A DNA stretch of 64,000 nt from DASUBN01 sp036500225 (GTDB lineage Bacteria > Pseudomonadota > Gammaproteobacteria > Natronospirales > REEB76), in NCBI GenBank assembly GCA_036500225.1, contig DASYCJ010000084.1:13881-77880 (forward strand), given 5' to 3'. Numbering within the stretch: position 1 is the first letter of the stretch; the number at the start of each line of letters is the position of its first letter. Under the pieces are notes generated by a model. It made no database searches. It had not been told where the DNA came from and saw only the letters and a list, made by a program, of their open reading frames with translations. This document shows, in pieces, positions 43,643 through 51,957 of this stretch. The position numbers and the translations under genes were made by a program.

Positions 43643-43761
43643 CCGTCTTAAAACCGAGCAAGGCAAGGCGACCGACGGCGAAGAACCGGAGTGTACGTCC
43701 GGGTGCACATGAGGATTCCGAGCCGGAGGACAACGTAGCTGCAGCCGGTTTTAAGGCGGTT
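43641..43761. repeat. Imperfect palindromic repeat element, copy B (recJ-prfB gap)
   Basis: A 121-base element with terminal inverted repeats of 16 bp: aaccgtcttaaaaccg (43641-43656) pairs with cggttttaaggcggtt (43746-43761), one G-U pair. The left end starts within the recJ stop codon. The centre is gtgtacgtccgggtgcac (43691-43708). It is a diverged relative of copy A at 40425-40551. It fills nearly all of the 139 bases between recJ and prfB and no gene is seen in it. It could act as a transcription barrier or be a MITE-like remnant. Confidence 0.6.
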
Positions 43762-43781
43762 TGTAGTAAAATGCGCGGACT

Positions 43782-44877
43782 ATGGAAGTCAATCCGATCA
43801 GGACCAAGATATCCGACCTCAAAGGGCGCGCCAATGCTCTTAGGGGGTACCTTTGAATACGATTCGAAGCGCGAACGCCTCCAAGAAGTAGACCGCGAGC
43901 TCGAGAACCCCAAGGTGTGGGATAAGCCAGAACGCGCCCAGGAACTGGGCCGCGAACGGGCACGTCTGCACGAGGTGGTGACCCTCCTGGATAAGCTCTC
44001 CCAAGGCCTCGACGACTCTGGCGAACTGCTGGAGATGCTGGTGGAGGAGGGGGACGAGTCCGCGGTGGGCGACGTCACCACCGACGTGGAACGCATGGAG
44101 CAGCAGGTGGCGGACATGGAGTTCCGTCGCATGTTCTCCGGTGAGATGGATTCCAATAACGCCTTCCTGGACATCCAGGCCGGTTCCGGTGGCACCGAAG
44201 CCCAGGACTGGGCCGAGATGCTGCTACGCATGTATCTGCGCTGGGGTGAACGGCGCGGTTTCAAGACCGAACTCGTGGAAGCCTCCGCCGGCGAAGTGGC
44301 GGGCATCAAGAGCGCCACCATCCGTTATGAAGGGCCCTATGCCTATGGCTGGCTGCGCACCGAGACCGGCGTGCATCGCCTGGTGCGCAAGTCGCCCTTC
44401 GATTCCAATGCGCGCAGGCACACCTCGTTCTCCGCGGTATTCGTCTCGCCTGAGGTTGACGATACTATAGAGATCGACATCAATCCGGCGGACCTGCGGG
44501 TGGATACCTACCGATCTCAAGGCGCCGGCGGCCAGCACGTGAACAAGACCGACTCTGCCATCCGTATCACCCATATCCCCACGGGCATCGTGGTGGCCTG
44601 CCAGAGCGAGCGCTCCCAGCACAAGAACCGCGCTACCGCCATGAAGATGCTGAAGGCCAAGATGTACGAGATGGAGATGCAGAAGCGTCGCGAGGAGCAG
44701 CAGAAGCTGGAGGACAGTAAGGCGGATATCGGCTGGGGTAGCCAGATCCGTTCCTACGTGTTGGATCAGTCCCGCATCAAGGACCTGCGCACCGGTTACG
44801 AGACCGGCGATCCGCAGAAGGTGTTGGACGGTCAGTTGGATCCCTTCATCGAAGCCTCCTTGAAGCAAGGCTTATAG
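43782..44877 (+). CDS. prfB: Peptide chain release factor 2 (programmed +1 frameshift)
   Basis: Release factor recognising UGA and UAA. ATG 43782 opens a 24-codon frame (MEVNPIRTKISDLKGR...) ending at in-frame TGA 43854-43856; the rest reads in the +1 frame from GAA at 43855 to 44877, giving 364 residues in total, the E. coli length. The RF2 tripeptide SPF is in RKSPFDSNARRH and the catalytic GGQ is in GAGGQHVNKT. Autoregulation by RF2 abundance is known for this site. A continuous frame from 43771 in the second phase is not the real start. Confidence 0.96.
43842..43857 (+). promoter_or_regulatory. RF2 +1 frameshift site
   Basis: AGGGGG (internal Shine-Dalgarno, 43842-43847), then TAC, the slippery CTT (43851-43853) and TGA with following A (43854-43857). 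This is the canonical layout of the prfB recoding signal; when RF2 is scarce the ribosome slips on CTT and continues in the +1 frame as Glu-Tyr-Asp. The stop context UGA-A differs from the poor UGA-C of E. coli. Confidence 0.95.
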
Positions 44878-44895
44878 GAATCACTGGGGAATGAA

Positions 44896-46392
44896 ATGAC
44901 TGACCAATCACTGCCGCCGCAGGACGAGAATTCGATAACCCAACTTCGGAAGGAGAAGTTGGCGAAGCTGCGCGAGAAAGGTGAGGCTTTCCCCAACGGC
45001 ATCCATCGCGATGCCCTCGGAGCTGAGCTGCACGGCCTCTATGGCCAACGTAGTGGCGAGTCCCTGGAACAGGAGAAGATCCGGGTCAAGGTGGCGGGCC
45101 GCATGATGGCCAAGCGCATCATGGGCAAGGCTAGCTTCGCCCACCTGCAGGACAGTTCCGGGCGCATCCAGCTCTTCATGCAGCAGGGCGCGCTGGGCGA
45201 AGCCCTGTACGACGACTTCAAGACCTGGGACGTGGGTGACATCGTCGCCGCGGAAGGCGAGCTGTTCAAGACCAAGACCGGCGAACTCTCGGTGCGCGCC
45301 GATAAGGCACGGCTCATAGCCAAGTCGCTGTTGCCGCTGCCGGAGAAGTTCCACGGTCTCTCGGACACTGAGACCCGTTATCGTCAGCGCTATCTCGATC
45401 TCATCATGAACCCCGAGGCGGCCCAAGTGTTCCGCACCCGCACCCGCATCGTGCAGCACCTGCGGGACTTCATGAATGCCTTAGGGTATCTCGAGGTCGA
45501 GACGCCCATGATGCAGCCCATCCCGGGCGGCGCCGCGGCGCGGCCTTTCATCACCCATCACAATACCCTGGACATGCAGCTGTACCTGCGCATCGCGCCG
45601 GAGCTGTACCTGAAGCGCCTGGTGGTGGGCGGCTTCGAGCGGGTGTTCGAGATCAACCGCAACTTTCGGAACGAGGGGGTGTCCACGCGACACAACCCCG
45701 AGTTCACCATGATGGAGTTCTACCAGGCCTACGCCACCTATACGGACCTGATGGACCTGACCGAGAGCCTGATGCGCAGCCTTGCGATGGCTCTTACCGG
45801 CGACAGCAAGATCAACTACCAGGGCGAGGAGTACGATTTCGGCCCGCCCTTCAGGCGTCTGTCGGTGGAGCAGGCCATCGCCGAGACCAATGGCTTGGAT
45901 AAGTCCAAGCTGCGCGATGTAGCCTACCTGCAGGAAGTCTGTACCAAGCACAAGGTGCCTACCAAGAAGTCCTGGGGTGCCGGGAAACTGCAGTTCACTC
46001 TGTTCGAGCACACCATCGAACCTAGCCTGAAGCAACCTACGTTCATCATCGACTATCCGATGGAAGTCTCGCCCCTGTCCCGCAAGAAGGATTCGGATCC
46101 CTTCCTGGTGGACCGTTTCGAGTTCTACGTGGGCGGCCGCGAGCTGGCCAATGGCTTCTCGGAATTGAATGATCCTGAAGATCAGGCGGAGCGCTTCAAG
46201 GCCCAGGTGGCGGAGAAGGACTCGGGCGACTTGGAAGCCATGTTCTACGACGCGGATTACGTACGCGCCCTGGAATACGGCATGCCACCCACGGCGGGTG
46301 AGGGCATCGGTATCGACCGGCTGGTGATGTTGTTCACGGATTCGCCGTCCATCCGCGACGTGATCCTGTTCCCTTTGATGCGGCCTGAATAG
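44896..46392 (+). CDS. lysS: Lysyl-tRNA synthetase, class II
   Basis: Charges tRNA-Lys; 498 residues. It has the N-terminal OB-fold anticodon domain (about 55-150; VAGRMMAKRIMGKASFAHLQ) and class II catalytic motifs: motif 1 EVETPMMQPIPGGAAARPF, motif 2 FRNEGVSTRHNPEFTMMEFY, motif 3 GEGIGIDRLVMLF. It follows prfB after 18 bases, the widely conserved prfB-lysS pair. Confidence 0.97.
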   Translation: MTDQSLPPQDENSITQLRKEKLAKLREKGEAFPNGIHRDALGAELHGLYGQRSGESLEQEKIRVKVAGRMMAKRIMGKASFAHLQDSSGRIQLFMQQGALGEALYDDFKTWDVGDIVAAEGELFKTKTGELSVRADKARLIAKSLLPLPEKFHGLSDTETRYRQRYLDLIMNPEAAQVFRTRTRIVQHLRDFMNALGYLEVETPMMQPIPGGAAARPFITHHNTLDMQLYLRIAPELYLKRLVVGGFERVFEINRNFRNEGVSTRHNPEFTMMEFYQAYATYTDLMDLTESLMRSLAMALTGDSKINYQGEEYDFGPPFRRLSVEQAIAETNGLDKSKLRDVAYLQEVCTKHKVPTKKSWGAGKLQFTLFEHTIEPSLKQPTFIIDYPMEVSPLSRKKDSDPFLVDRFEFYVGGRELANGFSELNDPEDQAERFKAQVAEKDSGDLEAMFYDADYVRALEYGMPPTAGEGIGIDRLVMLFTDSPSIRDVILFPLMRPE

Positions 46393-46399
46393 TCGGCTG

Positions 46400-46858
46400 A
46401 TGCCTATGACATCCAAATTAGGCGACCCAGATATCAAGGTAGACCGTTTGGATGTCTGGCTTCATGGAAGGCAATTCCCAGACGTCCAAGATTATTGGGA
46501 CAGCGATTGGCTGAGTGTCACCGCTGAATACAAAGGCCGTGATTCTCGCGTAGTGGCCCATGGCCCTTTTATCCACCTTAGTGAACTGGCGAGTTTTTTT
46601 ACTGCCTTGAAAGTATTGGATGAGAAATTGAAAGGCGAAGCGGTGCTCGATTGCCTTGAACCTGACCTTCATTTAGATATTCGCGCAAAGAGCCTTGGCC
46701 ATCTTGAGGTGGAAGTAAGCCTGACGGCTGATAATGTCACCGAGTCGCATTCATACCAAGAACAGATCGATCAGACACCCTTGCCCCTGATTCTCGGGGC
46801 TTTGAACCAAGTACTTTCGCGGTATCCTATGCGGGATCCTGGCAAAGTCGTGCGATGA
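46400..46858 (+). CDS. AT-rich orphan gene, possible WapI-family immunity protein
   Basis: 152 residues, no signal peptide or membrane segment, acidic. The pattern GRQFPDVQDYWDSDWLSV, then HLSELASFFTALKVLDE and LEPDLHLDIR resembles WapI-type immunity proteins, which protect against contact-dependent toxins; this is judged from memory and is not secure. A hand count gives about 49% GC over 46441-46800 against about 62% in a lysS line, suggesting recent acquisition. No toxin or mobile gene lies next to it. It begins eight bases after lysS, so it can be read from that operon. Confidence 0.5.
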   Translation: MPMTSKLGDPDIKVDRLDVWLHGRQFPDVQDYWDSDWLSVTAEYKGRDSRVVAHGPFIHLSELASFFTALKVLDEKLKGEAVLDCLEPDLHLDIRAKSLGHLEVEVSLTADNVTESHSYQEQIDQTPLPLILGALNQVLSRYPMRDPGKVVR

Positions 46859-46876
46859 CTTCCGGGAGCGATCACT

Positions 46877-48187
46877 ATGCCAACGCATGAGATCCCACAT
46901 GGACGCACTCGTCTCAGTCAGGCGACCGAGATCCTCGATGCCGTCCTGTCTGAGACCCGTTCTCCTGCGGATCATCTGATAGATCAATATTTCCGAGCTC
47001 ATCGTCAGATGGGTTCCAAAGATCGGGCCTTCGCGGCTGAGACCGTCTACGGTTGCCTGCGTCGAAAAGGTGAGCTGGAAGCCTTGATGGCATCCTGCCT
47101 GCCCGCCGATCTTGATGACCGGGAACGTACTCGCTGGTTGATAGCGACTTATCTATTGAAGTACTCCGGCTGGAGCGGCCGCGCTCTTGTCGAGGCCGGC
47201 TTCCATGACACCGATACACTGGTAGCACGCGTACGCGGCATCAAGGCCGAAGACCTACCATTCAGTGCACGCATCAACATGCCGGAGTGGTTGGCGGAGA
47301 AATTGGTGGTTCAATACGGTGAGACCGAAGCCATCGCTTTGAGTGAAGCACTGAACCGTGCGGCTCAGGTGGGCATCCGGGTTAACACCCTGCGCACGGA
47401 CCGAGACACTCTAGCGGCGCGCCTCGTAGAGTCCGGCAATCCCTGCGAGCCCATGAAGTATTCGCCCATCGGCCTGCAACGAGATAAGCGCGGCCCTCTG
47501 TTCAACACTGAAGAGTTCAAGGAGGGCCTGTTCGAGCTGCAGGATGAGGGCAGTCAGTTATTGGGGCTCATGACCGAGGCTGCGCCGAAAGAGAAGGTGG
47601 TGGATTTCTGCGCCGGAGCCGGCGGCAAGACCCTGGAACTCGCCGCCATGATGCAGAACACCGGCGCCTTACATGCCTACGATGTCTCCACCAGCCGGCT
47701 CGAGCGCCTGAAACCGCGGCTCGCCCGTGCGGGTGCCTATAACGCCCAGGCTTTCGCCATCCGCGATGAACACGAAGCCATATTGAAGCGGTATGCCGGC
47801 ACCGCCGATGCAGTGCTGGTGGATGCGCCGTGCTCCGGCACCGGCACCCTGCGCCGTAATCCGGACATCAAGTGGCGACCCATCGATCTCGGGATGCTCA
47901 CCAAGCTCCAGGCCAGCATCCTGGATGCTGCCGCGAAGCTGGTGCGCCCTGGTGGACGATTGATCTACGCGACCTGCAGCTTATTAGAAGAAGAAAATGA
48001 AGCTATCACCAGGGGCTTCCTCAGCGTCCACCCGGATTTCGAGGTGATGCACGCGACGGAGATATTCATCCGCCAGAGTGTGATGGTGCCGGAAGGGATG
48101 CCGGAGGATGGATCACTCAGGCTCTTGACCCATCGCCATGGCACGGACGGTTTCTACGCCATGGCCATGCGTAGGAAGACGGACTAG
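46877..48187 (+). CDS. RsmB/NOP-family RNA (cytosine-5) methyltransferase
   Basis: 436 residues. The N-terminal part (about 15-150) resembles the NusB-like/RsmB N-terminal domain (QYFRAHRQMGSKDRAFAAET), then a Rossmann methyltransferase with SAM-binding VVDFCAGAGGKTLELAAMM, DAPCSGTGTLRRNPD with the motif IV Cys, and ATCSLLEEENE with the motif VI nucleophilic Cys. rRNA m5C methylation is likely; it is not certain to be RsmB itself, since the fmt-rsmB context is absent. It ends on a CTAG shared with the convergent ygfZ stop. Confidence 0.88.
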   Translation: MPTHEIPHGRTRLSQATEILDAVLSETRSPADHLIDQYFRAHRQMGSKDRAFAAETVYGCLRRKGELEALMASCLPADLDDRERTRWLIATYLLKYSGWSGRALVEAGFHDTDTLVARVRGIKAEDLPFSARINMPEWLAEKLVVQYGETEAIALSEALNRAAQVGIRVNTLRTDRDTLAARLVESGNPCEPMKYSPIGLQRDKRGPLFNTEEFKEGLFELQDEGSQLLGLMTEAAPKEKVVDFCAGAGGKTLELAAMMQNTGALHAYDVSTSRLERLKPRLARAGAYNAQAFAIRDEHEAILKRYAGTADAVLVDAPCSGTGTLRRNPDIKWRPIDLGMLTKLQASILDAAAKLVRPGGRLIYATCSLLEEENEAITRGFLSVHPDFEVMHATEIFIRQSVMVPEGMPEDGSLRLLTHRHGTDGFYAMAMRRKTD

Positions 48188-49104
48188 CTCTTCAGGATCT
48201 TGACCGCGGCGCTATCGGTGGCGTAGGTCAGATCTTTCTCCCGGAAGTCATCCTGGATCACGATCAGCATCTGCCACACGCCCTGGGCATCGGGTCGTGC
48301 ATCCACCACTTCTCCGACCGGAGAATCATGCCCCTTGGCGTGGATGTCTGTACCGGGTTTAAGTCGGGAGGAAGTCCGGCACTCTGCGCGGACCAGATGG
48401 CGCTTCACGCCGCCGCGGTAGTGGGCGCGGGCGATGACTTCCTGACCGATGTAACAACCCTTCTTGAAATCGATGCCTCCCAGCTTATCGAGGTCCAGCA
48501 TCTGGGCCACGAAGTGCTCGGAGGTCTCGGGATGGACCGTGGGTTCTCCCGTGAGGATCCGGCGCAGGGACCAGTCATCTTCGGTGCCGGCTGCAGTGAC
48601 AGGTTCCCAGCTTTGTTTCAGCGAGGCGAGAGCGCTCTCGGCGCCGTAGATGACGTAGCGAGGGAACTCCCCGTGCAGACGCAGGACCTGCAATGCATCA
48701 GTGCTGGTCGCTTCATCCGGATGCATCGGCACTGGGATATTTGCCTGGGCCATCAGTTCAGCGGCACCTTCTCCCATGAGACCCAGGCAGCCGAATTCGC
48801 TGCTGGCATCCGTGAGCGTGACCTTGGAGCGCAACACGTACATCGAGAGGCGCTTCAACACCTGTGCCTTCAGTCCGCCGGGCAGCGCCAGGAAGATATC
48901 CTCGCCGCGGCGGAACACGCGTATCAAGGTCACCACCCGGCCCTTGGCGGTGTTCCAGGAGCAGAGGCGGGTCATCGAGGTATCAAGCTTCTCGATGTCG
49001 ATGCTGAGTTGGCCTTGCAGGAAAGCGACTGCGTCCGCGCCGCTGGCGCGGATCAGTCCCTTGTAGGACAGGTCCATCAGGATGGTCTTGGGATCAGTGG
49101 ACAT
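48184..49104 (-). CDS. ygfZ: Folate-binding Fe-S cluster protein YgfZ
   Basis: 306 residues from ATG at 49104. The GcvT-like fold has the family signature KKGCYIGQEVIARAHYRG, with the key Cys, near residue 225; also LQGQLSIDIEKL near the N-terminus. YgfZ (IBA57 in mitochondria) uses folate to help assemble and repair certain Fe-S enzymes. A 38-residue upstream extension of the frame is not homologous. Its gene is divergent from the SDH cluster, whose SdhB subunit carries three Fe-S clusters. Confidence 0.92.
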   Translation of the reverse strand: MSTDPKTILMDLSYKGLIRASGADAVAFLQGQLSIDIEKLDTSMTRLCSWNTAKGRVVTLIRVFRRGEDIFLALPGGLKAQVLKRLSMYVLRSKVTLTDASSEFGCLGLMGEGAAELMAQANIPVPMHPDEATSTDALQVLRLHGEFPRYVIYGAESALASLKQSWEPVTAAGTEDDWSLRRILTGEPTVHPETSEHFVAQMLDLDKLGGIDFKKGCYIGQEVIARAHYRGGVKRHLVRAECRTSSRLKPGTDIHAKGHDSPVGEVVDARPDAQGVWQMLIVIQDDFREKDLTYATDSAAVKILKS

Positions 49105-49206
49105 AGGGGCTGTTGATATTGTAACCGCTGCTTGTGGTGGCTTGCGTGGGTACCGACCAGACCGGCCTTTAGGTGTAAAATGGACGGTATAAGAGCAAGG
49201 CATCCC

Positions 49207-49380
49207 ATGTCCGAGCAACGTACCGAGACTCCGGCGAAAGACTCCAAACAGGAACCGCTTTCCAGCGGTACCGGAGCCGATGCCAAACCCCAGCAGCCTA
49301 AAGAGATCGGCGGTCCCAAGGGGCCGGAGCCGACCCGTTACGGCGACTGGGAGAAGAACGGGCGATGCATAGATTTCTAA
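49207..49380 (+). CDS. DUF1674 protein, SDHAF4-like complex II assembly factor
   Basis: 57 residues from ATG 49207, preceded by AAGG at six bases. The N-terminal half is polar and disordered; the conserved C-terminus GGPKGPEPTRYGDWEKNGRC ends in IDF, the signature of DUF1674, the family of mitochondrial SDHAF4/Sdh8. In mitochondria SDHAF4 binds flavinated SdhA before it joins SdhB. It lies 12 bases upstream of sdhC, which strongly supports that role here. The frame is open from 49132 without homology. Confidence 0.85.
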   Translation: MSEQRTETPAKDSKQEPLSSGTGADAKPQQPKEIGGPKGPEPTRYGDWEKNGRCIDF

Positions 49381-49392
49381 CCAAGGTGAAGC

Positions 49393-49782
49393 ATGGCTGA
49401 TAACCGACCGCTATCGCCCCATCTCGGGATCTACCGCTGGCAGATCACCATGACCATGTCCATCCTCCACCGCGCCACCGGCGTGGCGCTAGCGGTGGGC
49501 AGCCTGATGCTGGTTTGGTGGCTGGTGGCGGCGGGCATGGGCCCGGACGCCTATGGCACCGCCCACGCGTTCCTCTCCAGCTGGCTCGGCCAACTCCTGC
49601 TCATCGGCTGGACCTTCTCGCTCTTCTATCACCTCTGCAACGGCATCCGGCATCTGGCCTGGGATGCGGGTTGGGGTTTCGAGATCAAGACCCTATACAT
49701 CACGGGCTATACCGTCTGGGTGGTGGCGATCCTGCTCACCGCCGGTACGCTCTGGGTGGCTTACACGGGAGGTGCGGCATGA
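49393..49782 (+). CDS. sdhC: Succinate dehydrogenase cytochrome b556 subunit
   Basis: Membrane anchor of complex II, 129 residues with three membrane helices. Conserved RPLSPHLGIYRWQITM, SILHRATGVAL (Ser and Arg at the quinone site) and the heme His in FYHLCNGIRHLAWD. The stop overlaps the sdhD ATG. Confidence 0.95.
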   Translation: MADNRPLSPHLGIYRWQITMTMSILHRATGVALAVGSLMLVWWLVAAGMGPDAYGTAHAFLSSWLGQLLLIGWTFSLFYHLCNGIRHLAWDAGWGFEIKTLYITGYTVWVVAILLTAGTLWVAYTGGAA

Positions 49783-50159
49783 GTTTCCGCACGCCTCTCA
49801 GCCAAGTCACGGGCTCGGGCTCAGCCAAGAGCGGCACCGCTCATTGGTGGGGTCAGCGGGTCTCGGCCTTAGGCCTTATCCCCCTGAGCCTCTGGTTCGC
49901 GGGCTCGGTGCTGCAACTGAGCCGCGCCGACTACATCACGGTCATCGTCTGGCTGCACACCCCCTGGGTGGCGGTACTTCTGAGCCTGTTCCTGGTGACC
50001 CTGCTGTATCACGCCTATCTGGGCGTGCAGGTGGTCATCGAGGATTACGTGCATACCGAGTGGTTGAAGTTCACTTCGCTGCTCCTGATCAAGTTCGCCT
50101 GCATCCTGCTCGGCGCGGCCGGTGTGTTCACCGCCTTGCGCATCGCTTTCGGAGCCTGA
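49779..50159 (+). CDS. sdhD: Succinate dehydrogenase membrane anchor subunit
   Basis: Second membrane anchor, 126 residues, three helices. GTAHWWGQRVSALGLIPLS at the N-terminus and the heme/quinone segment LYHAYLGVQVVIEDYVH are typical of SdhD. ATG 49779 overlaps the sdhC stop (ATGA); the frame upstream within sdhC is a shadow. Confidence 0.94.
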   Translation: MSFRTPLSQVTGSGSAKSGTAHWWGQRVSALGLIPLSLWFAGSVLQLSRADYITVIVWLHTPWVAVLLSLFLVTLLYHAYLGVQVVIEDYVHTEWLKFTSLLLIKFACILLGAAGVFTALRIAFGA

Positions 50160-50160
50160 G

Positions 50161-51948
50161 ATGACTCAAGCCTACAAGACCGTCGATCATATCTATGACG
50201 TAGTGGTGGTAGGAGCCGGCGGTGCTGGCCTCCGTGCCACCTTCGGCCTGGCGGAGGCGGGGCTATCCACCGCCTGCATCACTAAGGTGTTCCCCACCCG
50301 CAGCCACACGGTGGCGGCTCAGGGCGGCATCAGCGCCGCCCTCGGCAACATGGGCGAGGATGACTGGCGCTGGCATATGTACGACACCGTCAAGGGCTCC
50401 GACTGGCTCGGCGACCAGGATTGCATCGAGTACATGTGCAAGGAAGCGCCCCAGGCAGTGATCGAACTGGAGCATTACGGCGTACCGTTCTCCCGAACCG
50501 AGCAGGGCAAGATCTACCAACGCCCCTTCGGCGGCATGACCACTCGCTACGGCGAGGGCATCGCGCAGCGTACCTGTGCCGCTGCCGATCGTACCGGTCA
50601 CGCCATGCTGCATACCCTCTACCAGCAAAGTCTGAAGCATCAGGCCGAGTTCTTCATCGAGTACTTCGCACTGGACCTGCTCATGGAAGGCAACGTCTGC
50701 CGCGGTGTGGTGGCCTGGGATCTCGCCACCGGCACCCTGCACCGTTTCGTCGCGCAGCAGACCATCATCGCTACCGGCGGCTACGGCCGAGCCTATTTCT
50801 CCTGCACCTCGGCCCACACCTGCACCGGCGACGGCAACGGTATGGTGCTGCGCGCGGGCCTGCCGCTGCAGGATATGGAGTTCGTGCAGTTCCATCCCAC
50901 CGGCATCTATGGCGCCGGCTGCCTCATCACCGAGGGCGCCCGCGGCGAGGGTGGCTATCTTACCAATAGCAAGGGTGAGCGCTTCATGGAGCGCTACGCG
51001 CCCAATGCCAAGGACCTCGCTTCCCGTGACGTGGTGTCCCGCGCCATGACCATGGAAGTACGTGAAGGCCGGGGAGTGGGCCCGGAGAAGGACCACATCG
51101 AACTGCACCTCGAACACCTCGGTCCGGAAGTGCTGCATGAGCGCCTGCCGGGTATCTCCGAGACCGCGCGCATATTCGCCGGCGTGGACGTGACCAAGCA
51201 GCCCATCCCCGTGCAACCCACGGTGCACTACAACATGGGCGGCATCCCCACCAACTATCACGGCGAAGCCCTGACCCTGAAGGGCAAGGATCCGGACAGC
51301 GTGATCCCGGGCCTGATGGCCATCGGCGAAGCCGCCTGCGTATCTGTGCACGGCGCCAACCGGCTGGGCTCGAACTCACTTCTGGATTTGGTGGTGTTCG
51401 GCCGCTCCGCTGCGCACCGCTGCGCCGAGACCGTGAAGCCCGGCAAGACGCCCCGCAGCTTCCCCCAGGACTCCACCGATCAAGTCCTAGCGCGCTTCGA
51501 CAAGCTGCGTCACTCGGATGGCAAGGAGTCCACTGCCTCCATCCGTCTGCGCATGCAGAAGGTGATGCAAAGCGATGCGGCGGTGTTCCGCACCGAGAAG
51601 ACCCTGGAGGAGGGCCAGACGCGCCTCAAGGATGTCTACGATTCCTTCGAGAAGGTGAAAGTCAGCGATCGTTCGCTGATCTGGAACAGCGATCTCGTCG
51701 AGACCCTGGAACTGGACAACCTCTTGGGTTGCGCCACCGTGACTATGGCCGGCGCCCTGAACCGCGAAGAGAGCCGCGGCGCCCATGCCCGCGAGGACTT
51801 CCCGGATCGGAACGACAAGAAGTGGATGAAGCACACTCTGGCCTGGATGGATGGCAAGGGCAAGGTGGATATCGATTACCGCCCGGTGCACATGGACACG
51901 ATGACGGATGACGTGAAGTCGATTCCTCCCAAGAAGCGCGTTTACTGA
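50161..51948 (+). CDS. sdhA: Succinate dehydrogenase flavoprotein subunit
   Basis: Oxidises succinate and carries covalently bound FAD; 595 residues. FAD-binding VVVVGAGGAGLRATFGLAEA, flavinylation His in TRSHTVAAQGG, active-site QFHPTGIYGAGCLITEGARG, YNMGGIPTN, and LGSNSLLDLVVFGR. ATG 50161 lies one base after the sdhD stop. SdhE (52750) is the flavinylation factor for it. Confidence 0.98.
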   Translation: MTQAYKTVDHIYDVVVVGAGGAGLRATFGLAEAGLSTACITKVFPTRSHTVAAQGGISAALGNMGEDDWRWHMYDTVKGSDWLGDQDCIEYMCKEAPQAVIELEHYGVPFSRTEQGKIYQRPFGGMTTRYGEGIAQRTCAAADRTGHAMLHTLYQQSLKHQAEFFIEYFALDLLMEGNVCRGVVAWDLATGTLHRFVAQQTIIATGGYGRAYFSCTSAHTCTGDGNGMVLRAGLPLQDMEFVQFHPTGIYGAGCLITEGARGEGGYLTNSKGERFMERYAPNAKDLASRDVVSRAMTMEVREGRGVGPEKDHIELHLEHLGPEVLHERLPGISETARIFAGVDVTKQPIPVQPTVHYNMGGIPTNYHGEALTLKGKDPDSVIPGLMAIGEAACVSVHGANRLGSNSLLDLVVFGRSAAHRCAETVKPGKTPRSFPQDSTDQVLARFDKLRHSDGKESTASIRLRMQKVMQSDAAVFRTEKTLEEGQTRLKDVYDSFEKVKVSDRSLIWNSDLVETLELDNLLGCATVTMAGALNREESRGAHAREDFPDRNDKKWMKHTLAWMDGKGKVDIDYRPVHMDTMTDDVKSIPPKKRVY

Positions 51949-51957
51949 GGACGAGCC

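Noticed and set aside
50263..51351. 362-codon minus-strand frame opposite sdhA
   Set aside because: Antisense shadow; low-complexity His/Gly/Ala composition and no recognisable domain.
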